This document shows, in pieces, positions 25,237 through 34,952 of a DNA stretch of 64,000 nt. A program made the translations under genes and the position numbers. Source of the stretch: Flavobacterium beibuense. GTDB taxonomy: Bacteria; Bacteroidota; Bacteroidia; Flavobacteriales; Flavobacteriaceae. Under the pieces are notes generated by a model, which searched no databases, was not told the DNA's origin, and saw only the letters and a program-made list of their open reading frames with translations. Position 1 is the stretch's first letter. Each line of letters begins with the position of its first letter. The stretch lies in contig NZ_JUIW01000004.1 in the NCBI RefSeq assembly GCF_004151245.1, forward strand, positions 248,001 to 312,000. The letters run 5' to 3'.

Positions 25237-26922
25237 ATGTCTACAAAAGAAAAATCACTGAATTTTATTGAAGAGATAATCGAAGATGATTTGGCGAAAG
25301 GAATGCCAAAAGATGAACTTCGTTTTCGTTTTCCTCCGGAACCTAATGGTTACCTGCATGTTGGGCATGCCAGTTCTATATGCCTTAATTTTGGTTTAGG
25401 ATTACGTTATAATGCACCTGTTAACCTTCGTTTTGACGATACAAACCCTGCAAAAGAAGAGCAGGAGTATGTAGATGCCATTAAGAAAGATGTAGAATGG
25501 TTAGGTTATCAATGGGCAGAAGAGCGTTATGCTTCAGATTATTTCCAGCAGTTATATGACTGGGCTGTTGATTTTATTAAGAGAGGATTGGCTTATGTAG
25601 ACAGCCAGTCATCAGAAGAAATGGCCAAGCAAAAAGGAACACCGTCACAACCGGGAACAGAGAGTCCTTACAGGAATCGTTCGGTAGAGGAGAACCTGGA
25701 TCTGTTTGAGAAAATGAAGAATGGTGAATTTCCCGAAGGTACTCATGTTTTAAGGGCTAAAATAAATATGTCATCTTCTAATATGCTTATGCGTGATCCT
25801 ATTATGTACAGGATACTTCATAAACATCATCACAGAACCGGTGACAACTGGAAAATATACCCAATGTATGACTGGGCTCATGGAGAAAGTGATTATGTAG
25901 AAGCTATTTCCCATTCACTTTGTACCCTTGAGTTCCTTATGCACAGGGAGTTATACGACTGGTTCCTTGATCAGATTTATGATAACAAATCAATGCGTCC
26001 AAAACAACGTGAATTTGCGCGCAGAAATCTTAGCCATACAGTAGTAAGTAAGCGTAAGTTATTACAACTTGTACAGGAAGGTCATGTTACCGGTTGGGAT
26101 GACCCAAGAATGTCTACCATATCGGGTATGAGAAGAAGAGGTTATACTCCAATGGCTATCAGGAATTTTGCAGATACTATTGGTATTGCTAAGCGTACAA
26201 ACCTTGTAGATGTTTCTGTATTAGAGTTTTGCGTAAGGGAAGATCTTAACAAAACAGCTCCAAGGGTAATGGCAGTACTTGATCCGGTAAAACTTGTTAT
26301 AACTAACTATCCTGAAGGACAGGAAGAATGGCTGGATGCAGAAAACAATCCTGAAGATGAAACTGCAGGATTTAGAAAAGTACCTTTTTCAAGAGAATTA
26401 TATATTGAAAGAGAAGACTTTATGGAAGAAGCTAACCGTAAATACTTCCGTTTATCTTTAGGTAAAGAGGTACGTCTTAAAAATGCCTATATCATTAAGG
26501 GTGAAAGCGTTGTTAAGGATGCCGATGGTAACATAACCGAAATTCACTGTACTTATGATACTGACAGTAAGAGTGGTAGTGGCACAGAAGCCAGTTTAAG
26601 AAAAATAAAAGGAACTATTCACTGGGTATCTATCAAACATGCGGTAAAGGCTGAAATAAGGATTTATGACAGATTATTTACTCACGAAAACCCAGATGGT
26701 GATAAGGAAATTGACTTTAAGAGCTATTTAAATCCAAATTCACTGGAAGTAATTACAGGTTATTTGGAACCAAGCCTTAAGGAAGCAAATTCCGGAGACA
26801 GATTCCAGTTCCAACGTTTAGGATATTTTTGTGTGGATCCAGATTCAACATCTGAAAATTTAGTTTTCAACAAAACGGTTGGATTAAGAGATACATGGGC
26901 AAAAATTGAAAGTAAGGAATAG
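25237..26922 (+). CDS. glnS: Glutamine-tRNA ligase
   Basis: 561 residues, like E. coli GlnRS (554). Class I signatures: PPEPNGYLHVGHASS (33-47, HIGH motif as HVGH 41-44) and VVSKRK (269-274, the KMSKS loop). FDDTNP and YDWAHGESDYVEAISHS are typical of GlnRS rather than GluRS. A C-terminal anticodon-binding beta-barrel follows. It charges tRNA-Gln directly with glutamine. A single-gene unit closed by a terminator. Confidence 0.97.
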   Translation: MSTKEKSLNFIEEIIEDDLAKGMPKDELRFRFPPEPNGYLHVGHASSICLNFGLGLRYNAPVNLRFDDTNPAKEEQEYVDAIKKDVEWLGYQWAEERYASDYFQQLYDWAVDFIKRGLAYVDSQSSEEMAKQKGTPSQPGTESPYRNRSVEENLDLFEKMKNGEFPEGTHVLRAKINMSSSNMLMRDPIMYRILHKHHHRTGDNWKIYPMYDWAHGESDYVEAISHSLCTLEFLMHRELYDWFLDQIYDNKSMRPKQREFARRNLSHTVVSKRKLLQLVQEGHVTGWDDPRMSTISGMRRRGYTPMAIRNFADTIGIAKRTNLVDVSVLEFCVREDLNKTAPRVMAVLDPVKLVITNYPEGQEEWLDAENNPEDETAGFRKVPFSRELYIEREDFMEEANRKYFRLSLGKEVRLKNAYIIKGESVVKDADGNITEIHCTYDTDSKSGSGTEASLRKIKGTIHWVSIKHAVKAEIRIYDRLFTHENPDGDKEIDFKSYLNPNSLEVITGYLEPSLKEANSGDRFQFQRLGYFCVDPDSTSENLVFNKTVGLRDTWAKIESKE

Positions 26923-26948
26923 ATTACAATATATAAATTTTTTCTATC

Positions 26949-26975
26949 AAAACTCCGGTTATCAGCCGGAGTTTT
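26949..26975 (+). terminator. Terminator of glnS
   Basis: 10-bp stem AAAACTCCGG/CCGGAGTTTT with a 7-base loop. Confidence 0.88.
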
Positions 26976-27225
26976 ATATTATATATAAATACTATTATTA
27001 AATTATTTATTATAATCAGTTACTATTAAAACTGACCTTTATAAATGCGTTATAAGAGATAATTTTTTGTAAGAAATGCATTTGTATGATACACCCTTCA
27101 AAACCTCTTTATATGTCGTTATTTTAATTTTTTGTTTTATTTAGCCTTCAATTAACTACACATTAACATCCTACAAATGTTAAAGTCTTTACCTTTATAA
27201 TTATTAACTGAAAAATTCATAAATT
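26976..27225. other. AT-rich leader region of the YtxH operon
   Basis: 250 bp without a gene. The best promoter-like feature is TACCTTTA (27190-27197), one mismatch from TAnnTTTG, 28 bp before the YtxH ATG. No RNA motif was recognised. Confidence 0.4.
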
Positions 27226-27555
27226 ATGGCTGGTAAGACAGAAACAGTACTTGCAGTTTTGGCAGGTGCGGCGATAGGGGCTGCTGTAGGAATTTTATTT
27301 GCTCCGGACGAAGGATCTAAAACCCGAAAGAAAATTAAAGATGGTTACGATCACAAAAAAGATGAGATAAAAGATAAGCTTCATGAATTATCTGAACAGG
27401 TAAAAAGCAAGTTTGGATATTCTAAAGCAGATATCGAATCCGGATTAGATCATCTTGTTTCTACAGTAGAACAAAAAAAAGAAGACATTATAGCTACTCT
27501 TGAAAAAAAGCTTGAGGAACTAAAAGGAACAGCAAAAGCTGCTGCAGGCAAATAA
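27226..27555 (+). CDS. YtxH domain protein
   Basis: 109 residues. An N-terminal glycine/alanine-rich hydrophobic segment (about 5-26) ends in FAPDEGSKTRKKI, the YtxH signature. The rest is a charged amphipathic helix or coiled coil. YtxH proteins are membrane-anchored and tied to general stress in Firmicutes. The next two genes follow at 17 bp and 2 bp, so they form an operon with a shared envelope role. Confidence 0.88.
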   Translation: MAGKTETVLAVLAGAAIGAAVGILFAPDEGSKTRKKIKDGYDHKKDEIKDKLHELSEQVKSKFGYSKADIESGLDHLVSTVEQKKEDIIATLEKKLEELKGTAKAAAGK

Positions 27556-27572
27556 ACTAATTTGTTTTATTT

Positions 27573-27929
27573 ATGGCATTTGAAGAAATAAAAGAAAATG
27601 CAGAGGATCTTAAAAACCAAGCCAAAGAACTTATTGATGCTAACTTAAAGTATTATAAGCTTTGGGGTTTTAAGATTCTTATGAAATCAACCTCCATAAT
27701 GCTGAAAGTGTTTCTTTTAGCTATTATGTTACTGATTGTTACCCTGTTTTTTTCAATTGCCTTAGCTATCGGTATTGGGTATGCCCTGGATAATATGGCC
27801 TATGGTTTTCTTATTGTAGGTGGTATTTATTTAATACTGGCCATTATAGTATATAAGTATCAGGATAAACTTACCGAAGGACCGTTACTGGCTAACTTTT
27901 CACGAATATTCTTTAAAGATTACGATTAG
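27573..27929 (+). CDS. Phage-holin-like membrane protein
   Basis: 118 residues. A short amphipathic N-terminus precedes two hydrophobic helices (about 42-65 and 75-95) and a charged tail. This plan matches the small proteins often called phage holin family or competence protein in Bacteroidota. No phage context exists here. It is the middle gene of a three-gene stress-like operon. Confidence 0.68.
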   Translation: MAFEEIKENAEDLKNQAKELIDANLKYYKLWGFKILMKSTSIMLKVFLLAIMLLIVTLFFSIALAIGIGYALDNMAYGFLIVGGIYLILAIIVYKYQDKLTEGPLLANFSRIFFKDYD

Positions 27930-27931
27930 CC

Positions 27932-28171
27932 ATGAAATCAAAGATTTACACCAGTTACGAGGAAATCAACAAAGATCTTAGAATACTAAAGGTTGAAAAA
28001 GATCTTGCTTATCATAAACTTCTTAAGGAAGTTGAGGAAACTAAGGAAAGTCTTCAGCTTAAAAATATGATAGGTGATACTCCTAAAAAAATATTAAACA
28101 TATTGGGCCTTTTTGCCGGACCTTTAAAAAGCTTGGCGATGACCTTCCTGTTTAAAAAGATATTTAAATAA
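27932..28171 (+). CDS. DUF6327-like small protein
   Basis: 79 residues beginning KSKIYTSYEEINKDLRILKVEKDL, which I associate with DUF6327 (unverified). It is helical and basic, with a weakly hydrophobic C-terminal segment (about 55-75). It starts 2 bp after the holin-like gene and ends inside the terminator. Function unknown. Confidence 0.65.
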   Translation: MKSKIYTSYEEINKDLRILKVEKDLAYHKLLKEVEETKESLQLKNMIGDTPKKILNILGLFAGPLKSLAMTFLFKKIFK

Positions 28172-28203
28172 AAAAAGCGGCTCTTAAAAAAGCCGCTTTT
28201 TTT
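28171..28203. terminator. Bidirectional terminator
   Basis: 12-bp stem (28171-28182 with 28191-28202) carrying AGCGGCT/AGCCGCT and A/T runs on both sides. It serves the YtxH operon and the convergent SPFH gene. Confidence 0.88.
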
Positions 28204-28207
28204 ATTA

Positions 28208-29197
28208 TTATTCGTTGTCATTATTATCTTCATGCTCAGGATTAGGAGCTATATACCTTGAATCGTCATCTTTGGTATTCTTTTTCTTATTCTGCTTTTT
28301 CATAGCTTCTCCTATCTGATTTGAAGCCGAAAAAGAAGCCACCATATTATTAAGCATGTCTGTACCTGCTTGTGGTGAGTTAGGTAACAGTATCAGGTTA
28401 GAATTTGTATCGCTACCTATAGACTGTAGCGTATCATAATGCTGAGTAACAACAATAAGTGCTGATGCTTCCTGAGAGTTGATACCTACTTTGTTAAGAA
28501 CATCAACACTTTCTACAAGTCCTCTTGCAATTTCCCTTCTCTGGTCTGCAATACCCTGACCCTGTAATCTTTTACTTTCTGCCTCAGCTTTAGCTTTAGC
28601 AACGATACGAATCCTTTGTGCCTCTGCTTCATATTCCGCAGCCGATTTTTCCCTGTCAGCAGCATTAATACGGTTCATGGCATTTTTAACCTGAATGTCC
28701 GGATCGATATCTGTTATCAGTGTGTTGATGATATCGTAACCATAAGTGGTCATGGCATCATTAAGCTCTCTTTTTACAGCAATTGCAATATCATCTTTAC
28801 GTTCAAAAACGTCATCAAGCCTTAGTTTTGGTACCTCTGCACGAACAACGTCAAATACATAAGATGTTATCTGGTCATGAGGATATTCCAGTTTATAGAA
28901 TGCCTCATATACTTTTTCCTGAATTACCTTAAACTGAACTGAAACCTTCATTTTAACGAATACGTTCTCTTTTGTTTTGGTTTCTATAATTACATCCAGC
29001 TGTTGTATTTTCAGGTTTATCCTTCCCGCTATTTTATCTATGATAGGCACCTTCCAGTGAAGACCGGCATGCCTTATACTGCCGAATTTACCAAATCGTT
29101 CTATAATGGCAGCTGTTTGCTGCTTAACTGTAAAGAATGATGAAAGAAATAGTATGAATGCAAAAAACAGCACTACATACAAAAAAATGTTTCCCAT
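28208..29197 (-). CDS. SPFH/band-7 domain protein (stomatin/HflC-like)
   Basis: 329 residues. One N-terminal membrane helix (about 4-22) is followed by the SPFH domain (about 22-190: FTVKQQTAAIIERFGKF, QLDVIIETKTKENVFV), then a long alanine/glutamate-rich helix (about 185-235) and a disordered KKNKKKNTKDDD tail. Such proteins form large membrane-associated cages that organise lipid domains or proteases. No NfeD partner gene is adjacent. The C-terminal tail is highly charged and variable. Confidence 0.9.
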   Translation of the reverse strand: MGNIFLYVVLFFAFILFLSSFFTVKQQTAAIIERFGKFGSIRHAGLHWKVPIIDKIAGRINLKIQQLDVIIETKTKENVFVKMKVSVQFKVIQEKVYEAFYKLEYPHDQITSYVFDVVRAEVPKLRLDDVFERKDDIAIAVKRELNDAMTTYGYDIINTLITDIDPDIQVKNAMNRINAADREKSAAEYEAEAQRIRIVAKAKAEAESKRLQGQGIADQRREIARGLVESVDVLNKVGINSQEASALIVVTQHYDTLQSIGSDTNSNLILLPNSPQAGTDMLNNMVASFSASNQIGEAMKKQNKKKNTKDDDSRYIAPNPEHEDNNDNE

Positions 29198-29247
29198 GAT
29201 TAGTTGATTTTTTTATTGATTGTTAAGATACGACTATTAGTACAATA

Positions 29248-29275
29248 AAAAAGCCTCTTGTTACAGAGGCTTTTT
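29248..29275 (-). terminator. Terminator of gltX
   Basis: Stem AAAAGCCTCT/AGAGGCTTTT with a 6-base loop, 6 bp after the gltX stop in the leftward direction. Confidence 0.85.
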
Positions 29276-29280
29276 AAATT

Positions 29281-30789
29281 TTATAATGTTTCAACAGCTT
29301 TTTTAATTCTGTTTACTGTTTCTTCTTTTCCTATTAGGGCCATAATATCAAATAAATGAGGGCCTTTTAGCGAGCCTACAAGGCTTAAACGGAGTGGTTG
29401 CATAACTTTACCCATTCCTACACCTTTTTCGTTAATCCAGGCTTTTATTACATCTTCCAGATTTTGAGAAGAAAAATCTAAGGTATTATTAATAACCTCA
29501 CTAACTTCGATCATTAAAGCACCGGTATCTTCTTTCCAGTTTTTAACTGCTTTTTCATCATATTGAGATGGGGCAGTAAAGAAAAAGTCACTCAGATCCC
29601 AAAGTTCATTTGTAAAAGTAGCACGCTCTTTTACTAAACCTACAACCTGTTCAACATATTCTGCAGGTTTATTAATACCTCTTTCTATTAGAGAATGGTT
29701 AAATTCTTTTGCAATAGTCTGGTTATCCTGTCTTGTATAATACTGGTGGTTAAACCATTTGTTTTTTTCAGGGTCAAATTTTGCTCCGGCCTTATGTACT
29801 CTTTCTAAATCAAACAGTTTTACTAATTCATCTAATGTGAATAACTCCTGGTCTGTTCCCGGATTCCAGCCTAATAACGAAAGGAAGTTAACAACTGCCT
29901 CCGGTAAAAAGCCTTCCTCTCTGTACCCTGATGATTTGGTACCATCAGCATTTTTCCATTCCAGAGGAAATACAGGGAATCCCATTTTATCACCATCCCT
30001 TTTTGATAACTTACCATTACCTACAGGTTTTAATATTAACGGCAGGTGGGCAAATTCCGGAGCTTCCCATTTAAAAGCCCTGTAAAGTAATACGTGAAGG
30101 GGTAGGGAAGGTAACCATTCTTCACCACGTATAACATGGCTTGTTTCCATCAAATGGTCATCCACTATATTGGCCAGGTGATAAGTAGGCATACCATCGC
30201 TTTTAAACAATACCTTATCATCTAAAAGATTGGTTTCAAACTTAATGTCACCTCTTATTATATCTTTTAAGAATAGTGTTTCACCTACAGGAATTTTAAA
30301 ACGGATAACATACTCTTCTCCGTTAGCTATTCTTTTTTCTGTTTCTTCTTTACTTATGCGTAAAGAGTTATCCAGTTTATCCCTGTTGGTATGATTGTAT
30401 ATAAAGGTTTTTCCTTGAGCTTCTTCTTCTTTTCTTAAAGCATCAAGAGCTTCAGCTGTATCAAATGCATAATATGCCCAACCGGAATCTATCAATTGTT
30501 GTGCATATTGATTGTACATTGCTTTACGTTCGCTCTGGCGGTAAGGACCAAATTTTCCTTCTTTCCCCACACCTTCGTCAAAAGGAATTCCTAACCAGTT
30601 TAATGCTTCTATAATATATTCTTCTGCTCCCGGAACAAAACGGTTTTGATCGGTATCTTCAATTCTAAGGTAAAATACTCCGTTATGCTTTTTAGCAAAC
30701 AGATAATTAAAAAGGGCAGTTCTTACCCCGCCTATATGTAAAGGCCCGGTTGGGCTGGGTGCAAAACGCACGCGAACTTGTTTTGACAT
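29281..30789 (-). CDS. gltX: Glutamate-tRNA ligase
   Basis: 502 residues from the ATG at 30789. The frame is open to 30819, but a -7 element lies at 30809-30816, so the longer start would fall upstream of the transcript. Class I motifs: [14 protein letters not shown] (8-21) and KLSKRDGD as the KMSKS loop. The C-terminal helical anticodon-binding part is complete. It attaches glutamate to tRNA-Glu. As glnS is also present, it is expected to be a discriminating enzyme. Confidence 0.96.
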   Translation of the reverse strand: MSKQVRVRFAPSPTGPLHIGGVRTALFNYLFAKKHNGVFYLRIEDTDQNRFVPGAEEYIIEALNWLGIPFDEGVGKEGKFGPYRQSERKAMYNQYAQQLIDSGWAYYAFDTAEALDALRKEEEAQGKTFIYNHTNRDKLDNSLRISKEETEKRIANGEEYVIRFKIPVGETLFLKDIIRGDIKFETNLLDDKVLFKSDGMPTYHLANIVDDHLMETSHVIRGEEWLPSLPLHVLLYRAFKWEAPEFAHLPLILKPVGNGKLSKRDGDKMGFPVFPLEWKNADGTKSSGYREEGFLPEAVVNFLSLLGWNPGTDQELFTLDELVKLFDLERVHKAGAKFDPEKNKWFNHQYYTRQDNQTIAKEFNHSLIERGINKPAEYVEQVVGLVKERATFTNELWDLSDFFFTAPSQYDEKAVKNWKEDTGALMIEVSEVINNTLDFSSQNLEDVIKAWINEKGVGMGKVMQPLRLSLVGSLKGPHLFDIMALIGKEETVNRIKKAVETL

Positions 30790-30808
30790 TGTTGATAAAA
30801 TTTTGCTG

Positions 30809-30816
30809 CAAAGATA
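30809..30816 (-). promoter_or_regulatory. -7 promoter element of gltX
   Basis: Minus-strand TATCTTTG matches TAnnTTTG, 20 bp before the chosen ATG. It decides the start codon. Confidence 0.6.
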
Positions 30817-30978
30817 CAATTATGATATTTTGCTTTTGGCCAATTTATGTCAGATATTTTTTAATGTATTGTAAATATTTAATAATCAGTATTTAAAGTA
30901 TGGTTTTTAAAATTTCGGAAAATAGGATTTAACTGTTATTTATTCGGAAGAAATTGTAATTTTATCAGTTATTAACAA

Positions 30979-33900
30979 TTGACTGTAATTTTGGAAGCAA
31001 AAAACATAATTTTCAACAAGCTGGAAGGCTTTATTAAGAAGTACTATACCAACGAATTAATAAGGGGTAGTATCTTTTTTATAGGGCTTGGACTTTTATA
31101 TTTTATATTCACTTTACTGGTAGAATATTTTTTATGGTTGTCTTCAACCTGGCGAAGTATTTTGTTTTGGCTGTTTGTTGCTGTTGAGATTTTTTTGCTT
31201 CTGCGATTTATATTATTTCCTGTTTTTAAATTATTCAAATTACAAAAGGGTATAGATTACAAACAGGCGTCTTCCATTATAGGGAATCACTTTACAGAGG
31301 TTAGTGATAAACTTACCAATTTCCTTCAGCTTTCAGCAGAGTCTGCTAAGTCAGAATTGTTATTGGCTTCCATAGATCAAAAAGCTAAAAATTTACAGCC
31401 TGTTCCGTTTACCAATGCTATTAATTTTAAGAGGAATATTAAATACCTGCCTTATGCTGCTATACCTGTATTATTAATTTTGGTATTTGCATTAAGCGGA
31501 AATTCTTCAATATTTACTCAAAGTTTTGACAGGGTAGTGCATTATGATAAGCATTATGCTCCGCCGGCTCCTTTTGAATTTGTTATTGTAAACGATTCTC
31601 TTACAGCTCAGCAGGATACAGATTTCTTATTAAAGGTTAAAACTGTTGGTAATATTGTTCCTGAAAATGCCATGATTACCATTAGAGATGAAAATTATTA
31701 TTTAGAAAATACAGAGCCTGGTATTTTTGAATATAGATTTGAAAAACCATCAAAACCTATTGATTTTCAGTTATCTGCAAACAATGTAACATCTCAGCCG
31801 TACAAACTTAACGTTGTTGCTGTACCTACCATCTCTAATTTTGAAATGGTACTTACTTTTCCCGGATATCTTCATAAAAAGGCTAATGTTATTCGTGGAA
31901 CAGGAAATGCAGTAGTGCCTGAAGGTACTAAAGTAACCTGGAAAATTAATGCGCTTGCTACCGGTAGTATCGAATGGGTAGGCAAGGAGGGAAGCTCTTT
32001 ATTTACGAATACTGATGGGTTGTTTTCAACTTCTAAAACGATACTTAACAATACCGAGTATCAGATATTCACATCTAACGATAAGGTGGAACATCATGAA
32101 AAGCTTCAATATTCCATTACCACAATAAAAGACCAACATCCTACAATTGAAGTTTCATCTGCACCGGATAGTCTGAATCTTAAAAAAGAGATTATGCTTG
32201 GTCAGGTTTCTGATGATTACGGATTAACCAAATTACAAATAGTTTACTATCCTCAGGGTAACGAAAATGAAGCTAAAAAATTTGTGTTGCCGGTTAAAAA
32301 AGAAGTTTTCGATCGTTTTTATTACAGTTTCCCACAGGGATTAAATGTAAGAAAAGGTGTAAACTATGAATACTATTTTGAAGTGTTTGATAATGATGCA
32401 GTACATAATTTTAAAAGTTCTAAATCATCAGTATTCTCTCATAGAGAACTTACCGACGATGAGAAACAGGAGAAATCTTTACAGGAACAAAACAGTAATA
32501 TAAACAGTTTAGAGAAGTCTCTTAAAAATCAGGATAAGCAGTTAAGTGAGCTTGATAAGCTTCAAAAAATGAACAAGGAGAAATCTGCACTGGAATATAA
32601 AGACCTTAAAAAGGTTGAGGATTTTATTAATCGTCAAAAAATGGTTGAGGAGCGTATGAAAGAATTCTCTAAAAAACTAAACGATAATCTTGAAGAATTC
32701 AATCCTGAGAAGAAGGATGAGCGTAAGGAAGAGCTGATGAAGCGTCTGGAACAACAGGAAAAAGAAGCTCAGAAAAATGAAAAACTTTTAGAAGAACTGC
32801 AAAAGCTTACAGATAAAATTGAGAAGGAAGAACTGTTTGATAAAATGGAAAAGTTCAAACAGAAATCCAAAAGCCAAACAAAAAGCTTAGAGCAATTGGT
32901 TGAACTTACCAAGCGTTTTTATGTAGAGAAGAAAGCTGAACAGATTGCTGATGAACTTGAAAAGCTTGGTGAAAAACAAGAACAGTTGGCAGATAATAAA
33001 GAGAATTCTGCCGAGAAACAAGAGGCAATAAATAAGGAATTTGACAAGCTTCAGAAAGAAATGCGTGATCTTGAAAAGCAAAATGAGGAGCTTAAAAAAC
33101 CAATGGATATTCCTACTGATAAAGCTGAAGAGGAAAACATTGAGCAGGATATGGAAAAAGCAACTGAAGATTTAAAACAAGATAACAAGCAAAAAGCATC
33201 ACCTAAACAAAAATCTGCCGGACAAAAAATGAAGCAGATGAGCGGTAAAATGATGCAGTCTATGATGATGGGGGGTATGGAGCAAATGGAAGAAGATGTT
33301 AAGATGCTTCGTCAGATCCTTGATAACCTTTTGGCCTATTCCTTTTCTCAGGAAAGTGTTATGGAACAGTTCAGGAAATCATCTTCAGGATCGCCATCAT
33401 TCAGTAAATATCTTATAAAACAACAGGACTTAAAACAACAATTCCGTCATGTTGACGATAGCCTTTTTGCTATGTCTTTACGTAATCCAAAAATTACTGA
33501 ACAGATAACTCAAGAGGTAGGAAATGTTCACTATTATGTTGATAAGGCTCTAAGCGATTTGGCCGAAAATATTATTCCCCGTGGTGTTTCTAACCAGCAA
33601 TATGCAGTTACTTCTGCCAATAAATTGGCTGATTATTTAAGCGATGTTCTTAATAACATGCAGATGCAAATGCAGGGGTCAGGCATGGGTCAGTCTAAAC
33701 CAGGGCAGGGTCAAAGTGGGATGCAGCTTAAAGATATTATCCAGAAACAACAGGGACTTTCTGAAGAGATGCAGAAAGGAATGCAAAAAAACGGCAAGCA
33801 GGAAGGCGAGCAACCGGGTGATAGTAAAGACGGGAAAAAACCCGGACAATCTGGTGAGAGTGGACAGGACGGTGAAGGTAATGCCGGAGATCTTTTAGAG

Positions 33901-34287
33901 ATATATAAAGAACAGCAACAACTTCGTGAAGCCTTAGAAAAAGCACTGGAAAAAGAGGGTATGGGAGGTAATGGCCAGCGTGCCTTACAGCAGATGAAAG
34001 ATATTGAGAAGCAGTTATTGAATAAAGGTTTTAAGAACGAAACCCTTCAAAAAATGCTTAATCTTAAGTACGAACTTTTAAAGCTTGATAAGGCAATGCA
34101 ACAGCAGGGTGAAGAAAATAAACGCCAGTCGCAAACCAATACAAAAGAGTTTGATAATAATGCCAATACCATTCCTGATGAGCTTAAAGATTATCTTAAT
34201 AGTATAGAGATATTAAACAGACAAAGTTTACCTTTGCGCCCAAATTTTAACCAAAGGGTACAAACCTATTTTAAGAACAATGATTAG
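30979..34287 (+). CDS. DUF4175 giant membrane/coiled-coil protein
   Basis: About 1100 residues. Two N-terminal helices (about 29-51 and 58-82) and a third (about 156-172) are followed by a beta-rich region (190-490), a long charged coiled coil (about 495-745), an M/Q/G-rich low-complexity stretch (about 885-920) and more helices. This is the DUF4175 family of Bacteroidota. The frame opens with TTG 30979, and a second TTG occurs at 30991. No nearby ATG exists, so the start is uncertain, and a TAATTTTG element at 30986-30993 complicates it. Its end overlaps ybeY by 8 bp. Function unknown, probably envelope-associated. Confidence 0.85.
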   Translation: MTVILEAKNIIFNKLEGFIKKYYTNELIRGSIFFIGLGLLYFIFTLLVEYFLWLSSTWRSILFWLFVAVEIFLLLRFILFPVFKLFKLQKGIDYKQASSIIGNHFTEVSDKLTNFLQLSAESAKSELLLASIDQKAKNLQPVPFTNAINFKRNIKYLPYAAIPVLLILVFALSGNSSIFTQSFDRVVHYDKHYAPPAPFEFVIVNDSLTAQQDTDFLLKVKTVGNIVPENAMITIRDENYYLENTEPGIFEYRFEKPSKPIDFQLSANNVTSQPYKLNVVAVPTISNFEMVLTFPGYLHKKANVIRGTGNAVVPEGTKVTWKINALATGSIEWVGKEGSSLFTNTDGLFSTSKTILNNTEYQIFTSNDKVEHHEKLQYSITTIKDQHPTIEVSSAPDSLNLKKEIMLGQVSDDYGLTKLQIVYYPQGNENEAKKFVLPVKKEVFDRFYYSFPQGLNVRKGVNYEYYFEVFDNDAVHNFKSSKSSVFSHRELTDDEKQEKSLQEQNSNINSLEKSLKNQDKQLSELDKLQKMNKEKSALEYKDLKKVEDFINRQKMVEERMKEFSKKLNDNLEEFNPEKKDERKEELMKRLEQQEKEAQKNEKLLEELQKLTDKIEKEELFDKMEKFKQKSKSQTKSLEQLVELTKRFYVEKKAEQIADELEKLGEKQEQLADNKENSAEKQEAINKEFDKLQKEMRDLEKQNEELKKPMDIPTDKAEEENIEQDMEKATEDLKQDNKQKASPKQKSAGQKMKQMSGKMMQSMMMGGMEQMEEDVKMLRQILDNLLAYSFSQESVMEQFRKSSSGSPSFSKYLIKQQDLKQQFRHVDDSLFAMSLRNPKITEQITQEVGNVHYYVDKALSDLAENIIPRGVSNQQYAVTSANKLADYLSDVLNNMQMQMQGSGMGQSKPGQGQSGMQLKDIIQKQQGLSEEMQKGMQKNGKQEGEQPGDSKDGKKPGQSGESGQDGEGNAGDLLEIYKEQQQLREALEKALEKEGMGGNGQRALQQMKDIEKQLLNKGFKNETLQKMLNLKYELLKLDKAMQQQGEENKRQSQTNTKEFDNNANTIPDELKDYLNSIEILNRQSLPLRPNFNQRVQTYFKNND

Positions 34288-34687
34288 CTTTAATTACGAA
34301 ACCGATTTTGAACTTGAAAATGAATCTCAATATGAAGATTGGGTTTCAGAGATTATAGTGTCTGAGAATAAAACGGAAGGAGAAATCAATTACATTTTTT
34401 GTGATGATGAATATCTTTTACAAAAGAATATTGAGTTTTTAAACCACGATACCTTAACCGACATTATCAGTTTTGACTATACTATGGGTAATCTTATCAG
34501 TGGAGATATTTTTATTTCTGTAGAAAGGGTAAAGGATAATGCCAATGATTTTAATGTTGGTTTTGAAGAAGAATTGCGCAGGGTAATGGCTCATGGCATA
34601 CTACACTATTGCGGATATAAAGATAAAACCGAAGAAGATTCTGCTTTAATGCGTTCAAAGGAAAACGAAAAAATGAAGTTGTTTTAA
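34280..34687 (+). CDS. ybeY: rRNA maturation RNase YbeY
   Basis: 135 residues. The metal-binding motif reads HGILHYCGYKD (105-115). H105 and H109 are kept, while the third histidine of the usual HGxLHLxGYDH is aspartate here, a form I recall as common in Bacteroidota. DTLTDIISFDY (57-67) is also typical. YbeY is a zinc endoribonuclease for 16S rRNA 3'-end maturation and ribosome quality control. It overlaps the DUF4175 gene by 8 bp, so translation is coupled. Confidence 0.93.
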   Translation: MISFNYETDFELENESQYEDWVSEIIVSENKTEGEINYIFCDDEYLLQKNIEFLNHDTLTDIISFDYTMGNLISGDIFISVERVKDNANDFNVGFEEELRRVMAHGILHYCGYKDKTEEDSALMRSKENEKMKLF

Positions 34688-34745
34688 GGCAACAGGCAGA
34701 GATGTTAATTGATATTCAACAGGCGCCCATTACAAAATAATAGTA

Positions 34746-34753
34746 TACTTTTG
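34746..34753 (+). promoter_or_regulatory. -7 promoter element of mnmG
   Basis: TACTTTTG matches TAnnTTTG. A transcript from here would carry four parS palindromes in a leader of about 190 nt. Confidence 0.4.
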
Positions 34754-34794
34754 TACCGCTTAAGAATGTGTCTTAGGGTTAATTAGCTATTGAA

Positions 34795-34810
34795 TGTTTC
34801 ACGTGAAACA
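34795..34810. promoter_or_regulatory. parS site 1 (ParB binding)
   Basis: TGTTTCACGTGAAACA, identical to the bacterial parS consensus and a perfect palindrome (18 bp with flanks). It lies between ybeY and mnmG. Confidence 0.93.
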
Positions 34811-34831
34811 TTTTAAACATCAAACTAAGAG

Positions 34832-34847
34832 CGTTCCACGTGGAACA
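34832..34847. promoter_or_regulatory. parS site 2
   Basis: CGTTCCACGTGGAACA, with a 14-bp perfect palindrome core GTTCCACGTGGAAC. It is a parS variant. Confidence 0.9.
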
Positions 34848-34873
34848 TTTTTAGTTTGAAAAGAAAATATATA

Positions 34874-34893
34874 AACGTTCCACGTGGAACGTT
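34874..34893. promoter_or_regulatory. parS site 3
   Basis: AACGTTCCACGTGGAACGTT, a 20-bp perfect palindrome. It overlaps the GTG that opens the longest mnmG frame, another reason to reject that start. Confidence 0.9.
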
Positions 34894-34916
34894 TGAGTGA
34901 GCAGAAAATTTTTAGG

Positions 34917-34932
34917 CGTTCCACGTGGAACA
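34917..34932. promoter_or_regulatory. parS site 4
   Basis: CGTTCCACGTGGAACA, identical to site 2 and 21 bp before the mnmG ATG. ParB binding could affect mnmG expression. Confidence 0.9.
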
Positions 34933-34952
34933 GTAAAGGAGAATATAAAGAA

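Noticed and set aside
34884..34952. An upstream GTG extension of mnmG by 23 residues
   Set aside because: It begins in parS site 3 and translates site 4. The ATG at 34953 gives the normal MnmG N-terminus.
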